A stretch of 64,000 bases of DNA from JANPLG01 sp964609085 (lineage in GTDB: Bacteria > Armatimonadota > SYMT01): the NCBI GenBank assembly GCA_964609085.1, contig CAZSRZ010000007.1, forward strand, positions 1-64,000, in the 5' to 3' direction. Positions 42,524-50,997 of this stretch are shown here, one piece after another (the stretch's first letter is position 1; each line of letters starts with the position of its first letter). Under the pieces are notes generated by a model. The model was not told the DNA's origin. It made no database searches and was given only the letters and a program-made list of their open reading frames with translations. The position numbers were made by a program, and so were the translations under genes.

Positions 42524-43719
42524 GCGACGGGCGAAAGTTACTGGTCCTCGGCCCCAGCTACCCGTTCCCTCCCCGTGACGGGGCACAGCTTCGGCTGACC
42601 AGCCTGGTCGAGGGGTTGCACCCAGGCATCGAGGTGACGCTCATCTGCCCGGACGACGTTGAGCAGGAGACCGAGACACGCCCGGCTGAGGGGAACGTGG
42701 GTCGAGCCATTCGGGTGCCACGCCCGCCGCGAGTGACGGGCTGGGCGGCTTCAACCGCCGCGCAGCTTCTCCGCCCCGACCCCAGCCTGATCTGGAAATT
42801 CCGCTCCGCCGAGTTCGGGCGCTGCGTGGCACGCGAGGCGGCGGCTGCCGATGCCGTTTTGGCTGTGGGGCTGCAGTTGGCGCTCTACTTCGAGTTCGTG
42901 CCGCCGGGCATCCCCACGGCCCTCGACAACTACAACGTGGAGAGCCGAATCCTGGAACGGTTGGCTGCCACCCGATCCGGACTCCGTCGGCGTTTCTGGC
43001 TGGCGGAGGCATGGAAGCTGCGCCGCTGGGAGCGCCGGTTGATGGAACGCTCCGGGACGGTTTTCGCCATCTCCGAAACCGACCGCGAAGGGATGTCCCG
43101 CCTAGCGCCGCGGGCCAACCTGCTCACCGTGCCGATGGGGATGCACGGCTCCTCCTATGCCGGGCCGCCATCCGGGCCGCCAGTAGTTCTCTTCACGGGC
43201 GCCTTCAACTGGCATGTCAACGAGGATGCGGCTGTCTGGATGTGCCGGGAGGTCTGGCCGCTCATCCGGTCTCGCCGGCCGGACGCACTGCTCCGCCTGG
43301 TGGGCCGAGATCCCAGCTCGGTCGTGCGCGAACTCGCGGAGCCCGGCTCGGTCGAGGTGACGGGGACAGTGCCCGAGATGCGCCCGTACGTCGAAGCTGC
43401 AACCCTGATCGTCGTGCCACTGCGCTATGGGAGTGGCGTTAGAACTAAGATTCTCGAGGCTTTCACCGCCGGGAGGCCGGTTATCTCCACCGCCGTGGGC
43501 TGCGAAGGGCTAGATGTGACTCACGGAAAGGAACTGATGATCGGAGATGGTTCCGGCGGCTTCGCCGAGGCATGCCTTGAAGTGATGCAGGACGCCGATC
43601 TGGCTCAACGACTCGTGGCTGCGGGCAGAATCTTCGTCGAGCGCCAGGATCGGGAAGCCGCGAGTGCGTGGCATCGGGCGCTCAAAACCTGCTTCCGGTG
43701 GGATGCGCCGTCGGGATGA
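42520..43719 (+). CDS. GT4 family glycosyltransferase
   Basis: The 399-residue GT-B enzyme begins KLLVLGPSYPFPPRDGAQLR and contains DNYNVESRILERLA and VVLFTGAFNWHVNEDAAVWM. The donor-domain end is VVPLRYGSGVRTKILEAFTA followed by GRPVISTAVGCEGL. YGSGVRTKILEA and the GAxxWxPNxDA-like segment are typical of GT4 enzymes related to TIGR03087, often found in exopolysaccharide loci. It overlaps both neighbours (GTGA, then ATGA). Donor unknown. Confidence 0.83.
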   Translation: MSDGRKLLVLGPSYPFPPRDGAQLRLTSLVEGLHPGIEVTLICPDDVEQETETRPAEGNVGRAIRVPRPPRVTGWAASTAAQLLRPDPSLIWKFRSAEFGRCVAREAAAADAVLAVGLQLALYFEFVPPGIPTALDNYNVESRILERLAATRSGLRRRFWLAEAWKLRRWERRLMERSGTVFAISETDREGMSRLAPRANLLTVPMGMHGSSYAGPPSGPPVVLFTGAFNWHVNEDAAVWMCREVWPLIRSRRPDALLRLVGRDPSSVVRELAEPGSVEVTGTVPEMRPYVEAATLIVVPLRYGSGVRTKILEAFTAGRPVISTAVGCEGLDVTHGKELMIGDGSGGFAEACLEVMQDADLAQRLVAAGRIFVERQDREAASAWHRALKTCFRWDAPSG

Positions 43720-44891
43720 AGATCCTGCTCATCACGGACAAGTTCGTCCCCGAGCGGGGAGGAAGCCAGATCATCTTCGGCCAGACCTATCGCAACCTGC
43801 CCGGACACGAAGTCACCGTGTTGACCCGAGCGTGGCCCGGCGCCGAAGCCGCCGATGCCGCGTACCCTCACCGCATCGTTCGGGTACCCTACAGCCGCGT
43901 GCCGCGGCTCCGAAGCCCGCTCCTTTGGGCCCGGCTCGCGCGCTCTGCCCGCGACCTCTGTCGCGCGGAAGGCTTCGACCAGATCCATTGCGGTCAAACG
44001 GTCGAGACCGGCCCGGCCGGGACTCTCCTGGCCCAGCGCCTGGCTCGGCCGTCGCTGGTGCACACGTTTGCCGAGGACGTCACCACATGGATGAGGCATC
44101 CGCTCTACACACCGATGATGCGCGGTGCCCTGCGGAGGGCCACCCTGGTCACCAGCATCTGCCGCTACACCCTCGACTACCTGGCACAACTCGGCGTGCA
44201 GCGAAACCGCGTCCGGCTGCAGTACCCCGGTGTCAACCCGGATGAATGGCGCCCCACCGGCGGTCAAGCTGAAATCCGCCGACGATTCGGGCTGGAGGGC
44301 AAGCGGGTCCTGGTCACCGTCAGTCGGCTGATCCCGCGGAAGGGGCAAGATGTCGTGCTTCAGTCTCTGCCTCAGGTGCTGTCGGCCGCGCCGGATGCCG
44401 TCTATCTCATCGTGGGAGGGGGGCCGGAAGAGGCTCGACTGCGCCGCCTGGCCGAGGACCTGGGAGTGAGCAAACACGTGCGCTGGGCTGGGAGCATTCC
44501 GCACGCGGCGGCCGTAGATTACTACCACGCCGCGGATCTATTCGTGATGCCCAACCGCAGGATGCCGAACGGCGACATTGAGGGGTTCGGGCTCGTGTTT
44601 CTGGAGGCGAACGCCTGCGGCTTGCCCGTCATCGGCGGGCGGTCAGGCGGTGCCGTGGACGCGATTGCGCACGGGGAGAGCGGGTACCTGGTCGAACCAA
44701 CGGTTGTGGACGACGTGGCGACCCGGTTGATCGAATTGCTGCGGAACAGAGAGCAGGCTCGCGAAATGGGTCGGCAGGGCGAGGCTCGCGTGCGTCGAGA
44801 GTTCACCTGGGAGCACAGCGGCGCCGCACTGGCCGCAACCATTGAGGCCGCCGCGGCGGCGACCCGGCAAGAGATCTCCGCGCGTGGCTGA
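43716..44891 (+). CDS. GT4 family glycosyltransferase
   Basis: The 391-residue GT-B enzyme opens MKILLITDKFVPERGGSQII. It has HTFAEDVTTWMRH, VTVSRLIPRKGQDVVLQSLP, YLIVGGGPEEARLRRLAEDL and IEGFGLVFLEANACGLPVIG (E-x7-E). This close match to PimB-like GT4 enzymes suggests a mannosyl-type donor, but only by similarity. ATG 43716 is in an ATGA overlap with the preceding gene. Confidence 0.86.
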   Translation: MKILLITDKFVPERGGSQIIFGQTYRNLPGHEVTVLTRAWPGAEAADAAYPHRIVRVPYSRVPRLRSPLLWARLARSARDLCRAEGFDQIHCGQTVETGPAGTLLAQRLARPSLVHTFAEDVTTWMRHPLYTPMMRGALRRATLVTSICRYTLDYLAQLGVQRNRVRLQYPGVNPDEWRPTGGQAEIRRRFGLEGKRVLVTVSRLIPRKGQDVVLQSLPQVLSAAPDAVYLIVGGGPEEARLRRLAEDLGVSKHVRWAGSIPHAAAVDYYHAADLFVMPNRRMPNGDIEGFGLVFLEANACGLPVIGGRSGGAVDAIAHGESGYLVEPTVVDDVATRLIELLRNREQAREMGRQGEARVRREFTWEHSGAALAATIEAAAAATRQEISARG

Positions 44892-45819
44892 CTCCAACCG
44901 ACCGCCCCTCGTCGCTGCGATCGGATTGCGCCCTATCCTGGCCTGTCCCACCTGCCGAGGCCCATTGGCAGACGATGTCGACGGGCTGGCGTGCGAGCCG
45001 TGCGCCGTCCGCTACCCCGTGCGGGACGGTGTGCCGATCCTGCTGGCGGGTGCCGTCGCCGCACCCGAAGGCATCCGGAGTTCACGAATTGAGGTCGGCC
45101 AGTCTGCCTGGGTTCGTGCCGCCAAGCGCATCATCCGCGTCCCCAGCCCGACCTTCGAAACCGGACAGCTCCGCGCGCAACTCCCCAGTTTTTTGGCCCG
45201 CTTTCCGCATGAGGCCGTGCTGGCGAGCGTGGGTTCGGCGGACCTCCGCTACGGTCGCAACCTCACCAACATCGACCTGATCCACACACCAGGAGTCGAT
45301 CTCGTCGGCGATGCTACGCGCCTTCCGTTGGCGACGGGCAGCGTGGACGGGATCGTGTGCCGGCGGGTACTTGAGCACGTGCGGAAGCCCAGCATGGCGG
45401 TCACCGAATTCCTGCGGGTGCTGAAGCCGGGCGGGATGGTCTGGTGCGAGATCCCGTTCATGCAGGGCTTTCACCCGACCCCGACGGACTTCCAGAGATA
45501 CACTCGCGATGGCCTCGAGGATCTTTTCGACCAGTTCGAGATCGTCGACTCCGGCGTCGCCCTCGGGCCGAGCAGCACGCTCTCCTGGGTGCTCCGCGAG
45601 TACCTCGCTATCCTCTTCGCCTTCAATTCACCCCTCCTCTACCGGATCAACGAGCGGCTGTTCAGTTGGCTGACACTGCCCGTGAAGTTCCTTGACGTCT
45701 TCACCTCACGCAGCCGGTTCGCCGGCCAGATAGCCAGCAGCTTCTACATCGTCGCGCGCAAGCCAGCGGCTGCGCCGGACGAACATCCCCCCCATCCCAC
45801 CGTTCTCCAAGCCACATGA
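44884..45819 (+). CDS. SAM-dependent methyltransferase with Trm112-like zinc segment
   Basis: The 311-residue protein begins with a Trm112-like segment, ILACPTCRGPLADDVDGLAC and then CAVRYPVRDGVPILL (residues about 17-50). The SAM part is diverged: motif I is weak (AVLASVGSADLRYGR), but LVGDATRLPLATGSVDGIVC, RRVLEHVRKP and LKPGGMVWCEIPF match Methyltransf_11. GTG 44884 overlaps the preceding stop by 8 bases. The loss of a clear GxGxG could mean weak SAM binding or another role. It sits between a GT4 and a flavoenzyme. Confidence 0.72.
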   Translation: MADSNRPPLVAAIGLRPILACPTCRGPLADDVDGLACEPCAVRYPVRDGVPILLAGAVAAPEGIRSSRIEVGQSAWVRAAKRIIRVPSPTFETGQLRAQLPSFLARFPHEAVLASVGSADLRYGRNLTNIDLIHTPGVDLVGDATRLPLATGSVDGIVCRRVLEHVRKPSMAVTEFLRVLKPGGMVWCEIPFMQGFHPTPTDFQRYTRDGLEDLFDQFEIVDSGVALGPSSTLSWVLREYLAILFAFNSPLLYRINERLFSWLTLPVKFLDVFTSRSRFAGQIASSFYIVARKPAAAPDEHPPHPTVLQAT

Positions 45820-47537
45820 GCCAACCGATCGCCGTCATCGCGGGCGCCGGCCCAGCCGGACTCACCGCAGCCTATGAGTTGCTGCGGCGTACGGACATCC
45901 ATCCCATCGTTCTCGAAGCCACCTCCGCGATTGGCGGCATCGCGCAAACCTACAACTACAAGGGCAATCGGATTGACATCGGCGGCCACCGGTTCTTCTC
46001 CAAGAGCGATCGCGTGATGGATTGGTGGTTCAACATCCTGCCGATCCAAGGGGCTCCCGCCTCGGACACCGAGAAGTGGGGCCACGAGATCGACTACGCC
46101 ACAGACGCAGTACTCAACTACCTCTGTCCGGAATGCCTGCCGGATCTCGGCCCGGGTCTCGCAGCTATCAAGGGGGCAAGCCTGGACGGTACTGTCCTCC
46201 GCCGTCCCGCTCCGGATCCCCAGCTTGAGGACGAGGTGATGCTGCAGCGACCCCGGCTGTCGCGCATCTACTATCACCGGCATTTCTTCCCCTACCCCCT
46301 GGAGATCACGCTGCGCGTGGCCGCGCGGCTGGGCCTCTGGAACACGGCGTTGATCGGATTGAGCTACATCCGATCCCGCGTCGCTCCCCTCCGCGATGAG
46401 ACCTACCTGGATGCGTTCTTCATCAACCGCTTCGGCCGACGCCTCTACGAGACGTTTTTCCGAGACTACACGGAAAAGGTCTGGGGCGTGCCCTGCAGCG
46501 AGATTCGCGCCGACTGGGGAGCCCAGCGTGTGAAGGGACTTTCGCTCCAACGGGCCGTGGTCACAGCGGTGCGCGATCTCCTGAGCAGCGACTTTCAACG
46601 CGCCCAAAAGGCGCGAGAGACCAGTCTCATCACCCGCTTCTACTACCCAAAGTACGGGCCTGGGCAGATGTGGGAGACGGTGACGCGACAGATCCAGGCG
46701 GCCGGGGCGGATGTCCGCTTTCGGCATCAGGTGCGGGGCGTCCGGATGGAGGGCGACCGCGTCGCGGCGGTAGAGGTGCACGATCTGGACAGCGGCGAGA
46801 CGAGCGAAATCGCCTGCGACTACTTTTTCTCCACCATGCCGGTGAAGCACCTGATCGCGGGGATCCAACCGGCCCCGCCCGCGGAGGTGCGCGAGGTCGC
46901 GGACGGTCTCGTCTACCGCGACTTTCTCACCGTTGGCTTGCTCGTCCGAAAGCTCCACGTGCAGGAGCAGGGAAAGCCTGTGGCGACCGAGGTTCCGGAC
47001 AACTGGATCTACATCCAGGAGGGGGGCGTCCGAGTAGGCCGGGTCCAGGTGTTCAACAACTGGAGCCCCTATCTCGTCGCGGACAGCGAGAACACGACCT
47101 GGATCGGCCTGGAGTACTTCGTCAACGAGGGGGACGACCTCTGGTCCATGGCGGACGACTCGCTCATCCGCCTCGGTGTGGAAGAGATGGAGCGCATCGG
47201 CTTCATCCAGGGAGCCGATGTGCTCGATGGCTGCGTGCTGCGGATGCCGAAAGCGTACCCCGCCTACTTCGGGAGCTACGATCGGCTGGACGTGGTGCGC
47301 AAGTGGGTCGGCGGCATTCCCAACCTCTTCCTGGTAGGGCGGAATGGGATGCACCGTTACAACAACCAGGATCACAGCATGCTCACGGCCATGATGGCCG
47401 TCGACAACATCGTCGAGGGGCGGGTCGACAAAGAGAATCTCTGGGAGGTGAACCTGGAGATGGTCTACCACGAGGTCAAAGACGCGCCGGCCGCGCCTGC
47501 CGATGCCGCCGCGCCCGGGTCCACCTCCCGCGCCTGA
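45816..47537 (+). CDS. FAD-dependent oxidoreductase, UDP-galactopyranose mutase/amine oxidase-like
   Basis: The 573-residue flavoprotein starts with the FAD-binding GAGPAGLTAAYELL (residues about 10-23), an acidic LEAT strand, and IDIGGHRFFSKSDRVMDWWF, a signature shared with UDP-galactopyranose mutase relatives in glycan loci. FLVGRNGMHRYNNQDHSMLT near residue 508 is the C-terminal FAD motif. UDP-galactopyranose mutases have about 370-400 residues, so an extra 170 residues are present, largely in the substrate domain. It could isomerise a nucleotide sugar ring or oxidise a lipid or sugar intermediate. The start overlaps as ATGA. Confidence 0.75.
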   Translation: MSQPIAVIAGAGPAGLTAAYELLRRTDIHPIVLEATSAIGGIAQTYNYKGNRIDIGGHRFFSKSDRVMDWWFNILPIQGAPASDTEKWGHEIDYATDAVLNYLCPECLPDLGPGLAAIKGASLDGTVLRRPAPDPQLEDEVMLQRPRLSRIYYHRHFFPYPLEITLRVAARLGLWNTALIGLSYIRSRVAPLRDETYLDAFFINRFGRRLYETFFRDYTEKVWGVPCSEIRADWGAQRVKGLSLQRAVVTAVRDLLSSDFQRAQKARETSLITRFYYPKYGPGQMWETVTRQIQAAGADVRFRHQVRGVRMEGDRVAAVEVHDLDSGETSEIACDYFFSTMPVKHLIAGIQPAPPAEVREVADGLVYRDFLTVGLLVRKLHVQEQGKPVATEVPDNWIYIQEGGVRVGRVQVFNNWSPYLVADSENTTWIGLEYFVNEGDDLWSMADDSLIRLGVEEMERIGFIQGADVLDGCVLRMPKAYPAYFGSYDRLDVVRKWVGGIPNLFLVGRNGMHRYNNQDHSMLTAMMAVDNIVEGRVDKENLWEVNLEMVYHEVKDAPAAPADAAAPGSTSRA

Positions 47538-47583
47538 CTGGCGCTCGCCGAACACATCACACAGGGACCTGAAGGCAGAGTCG

Positions 47584-49101
47584 TTGACCAGCGCTCGCAT
47601 TCCCTCGGCCAGGAGCCTGCTCCTGATCTGCCTCGCCATCCTGGCGGGCGCGGCCGTGCTCAACGCCCTGACGGCGGCGGTCACGGAGAGCGGCGCGGAT
47701 GAGGACATCTTCCGCTACGTGGGCATGGCCTGGCAGCGAGGAGATCTGCCCTACCGCGACGCGGTCGAGAACAAACCCCCGCTGGTGTTCCTCTTCTGGA
47801 GGCTTTTCTGGGCTGCCCCGCTCCTCGGTCGATGGGCCGGTGTGCTCCTTACCTGTGTCACCGCCGGGCTGATTTCGGGGGTTGCCGCAGCACTTTGGGA
47901 CGATCCACGCGCCCGCTGTGCGGGACCGATCGCGCTGGTGGCCCTCTGTTCGCCGTCGCTAGGGCAGCCGTTCGGCGATACGGAGACGATTGGCGGCGTC
48001 TTTGCCATCGCCGCGATCTGGCTCGTCCTCGGTAGCAAGTCAGTAGGTCTCGCGATCGGCCGTGTTGGCGGCGCCGGGTGCCTGGTCGGGCTGGCCACGC
48101 TGGCCAAACCGGTGTACGGAATCGAGTTTCTAGCCCTGCTGGGGCTTATCTGCCTGCGGACGGGGGGCAATCAGCGCCCGCGACTGCTCCTGACTGCCTT
48201 GGGCAGCGGCCTGCTGCCCTGGGCAGTCATGGCCGCCTACTTCTCATCCCAGGGATGCCTTGCCGACTTCGTGCGGTACGGCACCGGTTATCTGGGAGCA
48301 CCAGGCACGAGCCGCAGCTTGCATGAGTCGATGGGGGTTCTGCCCACCATCCTCACAGCCCGGCTTGCTTCCCCTGCGGTCATGACGGTAGTGGTCCTCG
48401 GCATCGTGGGTTTGGCGCAGGGGCGGCGGCGGTCGAAGGTAGGCCCCACCGTCCTGCTGTGCGGCGGTTGGGCGGCGCTGGTCGCGGCCGCCATCCTGGC
48501 ACAGGGCTGGGCCTGGGATCACCAATTCAAGCAACTGATTCTCCCGCTTGCGCTGTTGGCCGGGGGCGCTTTTGCGGCGAGTGCCGGGCAGAAGGAGACC
48601 AACCCCGCAGGGGCCGTGCCTGTCCTGGCCCTGTTCGGCGCGGCGCTGGCCGTCGGTGCTCCACTCATCGGCAATGTGTCCACGTGGCGAGGTTGGCGGG
48701 CCGCCGGACTACCGGTGCCACAGCCGGGGGTAGAGGTGGGCCTTGTCACGCGGGTGACCGGGCCTGAGGAGAGGATCTGGGGATTCCCGCGGCACTCGCT
48801 TCACCTCACGGCCGGCCGGCTCTCGGCATCCCGGTTCTTCTCCCCGATCTTCCTGGGTGGACCGGAAGTGCAAGCTGAATTGTTCGGGCGACTGGAGGCT
48901 GGAAGGGCGGCGGCGATCTTCGTCGATTGGCCGGCGGTCGACGCGGAGGCGATTGACGCGCCGTTCGCACCCGCGTTGCGCCCGGCCTTTCGGGCGCGGT
49001 TGGAGCAGTTGCTCCGCACTCGGTTCGATCGGGCAGGGGAGGCGGGGACCTGGACGGCGTATCGGTATCGGAACTCCGTGACAGACCGGGGGGAGAGGTA
49101 G
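47584..49101 (+). CDS. Polytopic membrane protein, GT-C-like (family 39-type)
   Basis: The 505-residue protein has about ten hydrophobic segments. After TM1, the periplasmic loop reads ADEDIFRYVGMAWQRGDLPY followed by RDAVENKPPLVF; DxExF...Y and ENKPP are typical GT-C (PMT/ArnT-like) loop 1 motifs with the catalytic acidic residue. The C-terminal 100 residues are soluble. TTG 47584 follows GAAGGCAGAG and lies 46 bases after the flavoenzyme; the frame from 47503 is only overlap. It likely glycosylates at the periplasmic face using a polyprenyl-phosphate donor. Confidence 0.65.
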   Translation: MTSARIPSARSLLLICLAILAGAAVLNALTAAVTESGADEDIFRYVGMAWQRGDLPYRDAVENKPPLVFLFWRLFWAAPLLGRWAGVLLTCVTAGLISGVAAALWDDPRARCAGPIALVALCSPSLGQPFGDTETIGGVFAIAAIWLVLGSKSVGLAIGRVGGAGCLVGLATLAKPVYGIEFLALLGLICLRTGGNQRPRLLLTALGSGLLPWAVMAAYFSSQGCLADFVRYGTGYLGAPGTSRSLHESMGVLPTILTARLASPAVMTVVVLGIVGLAQGRRRSKVGPTVLLCGGWAALVAAAILAQGWAWDHQFKQLILPLALLAGGAFAASAGQKETNPAGAVPVLALFGAALAVGAPLIGNVSTWRGWRAAGLPVPQPGVEVGLVTRVTGPEERIWGFPRHSLHLTAGRLSASRFFSPIFLGGPEVQAELFGRLEAGRAAAIFVDWPAVDAEAIDAPFAPALRPAFRARLEQLLRTRFDRAGEAGTWTAYRYRNSVTDRGER

Positions 49102-49102
49102 C

Positions 49103-50050
49103 GTGAGTTCCAGAGAACGGCGGACCCGTGCGGACTTCGTCCGACATCGCAACGCGGACTCCCCCGCCCGCGTGGAGAGCCGGTCCGGCGATGCGCTCTC
49201 TCCGGCCGGCCCCCGGGTGAGCATCCTCATCCCCACTGCCGACGGCGACCGCCATGGCTACCTGGACAAGCTTCTCGAACAGATCAGGTCGCAGACCTAC
49301 CAGGACCTGGAGGTGCTCCTGATCCAGGGTGACACACGCCAGGGTCGCGCCATCAATCTCGGTGCGGAGCACGCTCGCGGCGAGTTTCTCTTGACTTTCG
49401 ACGACGACACTTCTCTGGGCACCCCCGAAGTGATTGCCGCCCTCGTTGACGCCATGGATGCCGACGCGAGCATCGGCATGGCGGGGGTCGAGAACCGCGT
49501 CCCCGACGACGCCTCCCCGTTTGTCCGGCAGTTGATGCGCGAAGTGCCCCGGCGATGCTCCCCGCCGGTTCAGGAGGTCACGGACAGCGACATGGCGGAG
49601 CACCCATGCCTGATGATGCGCAAGGAGTTGTTCTACCGGGTGGGCGGAGAACACGAGATCGTCCCCCGTGGCCTGGACCCCTACCTAAGGCGCGAGTTCC
49701 GCGCCGCGGGAGCCCGCGTGGTGGTGATCCCGGGCGTGTGGATTCACCATCTGCCGCCGCCGACCTTCCGCATCGCCATGCGGCAGTTCTTCAGAAACGG
49801 TCGGATGTCATCACTGGTGAGCCGCCGGTTTCCCGACCTCGCGCTGGACAACGCGCTCTCGCATGGCGGCGCGGACATCAAGGCGCAGCCGGTCCTCCTG
49901 CGAGCACTTCGGCACGCCGGTCGGATGCTGAACGCTCTGGTGCAGGGCCGATGGGTCTATCTGGCGACTTCTGCGGCGTACGGCCTCGGTGCATTGCGCG
50001 GTCGACTGGAGCGCGTTGAGCCCACACAGCGCGGAGACGGCTCTGGCTAA
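49103..50050 (+). CDS. GT2 family glycosyltransferase
   Basis: The 315-residue GT-A enzyme has about 38 extra N-terminal residues, then VSILIPTADGDRHGYLDKLL, QTYQDLEVLLIQGDT, GRAINLGAEHARGEFLLTF and the metal motif DDDTSLGTPEV. CLMMRKELFYRVGGEHE and GLDPYLRREFRAAGARVVV are typical of the family. The last 50 residues contain an amphipathic or weakly hydrophobic helix. GTG 49103 follows the previous stop by one base with GGGGGAGAGG upstream. Donor unknown. Confidence 0.82.
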   Translation: MSSRERRTRADFVRHRNADSPARVESRSGDALSPAGPRVSILIPTADGDRHGYLDKLLEQIRSQTYQDLEVLLIQGDTRQGRAINLGAEHARGEFLLTFDDDTSLGTPEVIAALVDAMDADASIGMAGVENRVPDDASPFVRQLMREVPRRCSPPVQEVTDSDMAEHPCLMMRKELFYRVGGEHEIVPRGLDPYLRREFRAAGARVVVIPGVWIHHLPPPTFRIAMRQFFRNGRMSSLVSRRFPDLALDNALSHGGADIKAQPVLLRALRHAGRMLNALVQGRWVYLATSAAYGLGALRGRLERVEPTQRGDGSG

Positions 50051-50927
50051 TCCAGGCCCACCGCCCTGCCCGGTCTGTCGCGGCACCGACTTCGGACCGG
50101 CACAAGCAGGTTCGCGGCTCCGGCCCTGCCGTGGCTGTGGCGTACTGCTAAACGACCGGGCCGTCACCCGCGTGGAAGAGGAGCGGCTCTACGATCACTG
50201 TGCCAGTGTTCCCGGGTCCGACCAGAGTGCGGCCGCGGCGGCGCAGCTTGAGTTCGCGCTCCGACGGATGGGGAAGCCGGCGACCGAGATCTCGGTGCTC
50301 GATATCGGCTGCGGACGAGGCGCGTTCCTCATCGCGGCCCGGTCGGCGGGGGCGCGCGTGATGGGGCTGGAGCTCGACCCGGCTTCCGTCGCCGTATGCC
50401 GGGAGGCGAACGTCCCGGTCGTCCAGGGTTCCGTCTTCGACGTGGGCGTGCCCACTGGTCCCTGGTCCCTCATCACCTTTTGGGACGTTCTCGATCATCT
50501 TGAGGATCCTGCCGCCGCCGTCCGCCTGGCGCTGGAGGCGCTGTCGCCGGGAGGGGTGCTCGTTGCTCGAGGGAGGAACGCGCGCATCCATCTGGCCCTC
50601 CGCCGCCTCTACCGCGGGCTGCGGCCCATCGCCGTCCGCCTGGGCGTGCGCGACCCCAGCGTCGTGCATCGCTGGGGATTTGACCGGCGCCACTGGCGTC
50701 GGTTGCTCGAGGATGCGGGTCTGAGCGGTGTGGAACTGGCGTCGGGAGTGCCTACTCCGGGCGACCGATATGGTGCCCTCGGATCCCGTCGACTCGCCGG
50801 TGGCATCAAGACCGCCGGGGGCGGTGTCGCCCGCTTCATCGCCACGCTCAGCGGAGGGCGGTGCGACATCTTCCCATCCGTTCTGGTGAGCGGCAGTCGG
50901 CACGTGGCACTCTCCCCGGACCAGTGA
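50016..50927 (+). CDS. SAM-dependent methyltransferase with N-terminal zinc-ribbon-like segment
   Basis: The 303-residue protein begins with CPVCRGTDFG and RPCRGCGVLL (about residues 18-45), a likely zinc ribbon. The SAM domain has VLDIGCGRGAFLIAARSAGA, LELDPASVAVCREA, ITFWDVLDHLEDP and LSPGGVLVARGRN. Starts are ambiguous: TTG 50016 overlaps the previous gene by 35 bases; CTG 50043, with GGAG 6 bases upstream, would give a protein starting one residue before NPGPPPCPVC. It is related to the methyltransferase at 37422. It lies just before the AsnB-GT4 fusion. Confidence 0.78.
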   Translation: MSPHSAETALANPGPPPCPVCRGTDFGPAQAGSRLRPCRGCGVLLNDRAVTRVEEERLYDHCASVPGSDQSAAAAAQLEFALRRMGKPATEISVLDIGCGRGAFLIAARSAGARVMGLELDPASVAVCREANVPVVQGSVFDVGVPTGPWSLITFWDVLDHLEDPAAAVRLALEALSPGGVLVARGRNARIHLALRRLYRGLRPIAVRLGVRDPSVVHRWGFDRRHWRRLLEDAGLSGVELASGVPTPGDRYGALGSRRLAGGIKTAGGGVARFIATLSGGRCDIFPSVLVSGSRHVALSPDQ

Positions 50928-50997
50928 CTACTCCCCACTCGCGAACTGGGCTTTCTTTGCTGCCTGCGGCGGCCCCTGCTGGGCTACAACCTCTTCT

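Noticed and set aside
45744..47708. Minus-strand open frame of 654 codons
   Set aside because: It is the antisense shadow of the flavoenzyme gene. The plus-strand frame has full FAD motifs and fits the tight gene spacing; the minus frame shows no domain.
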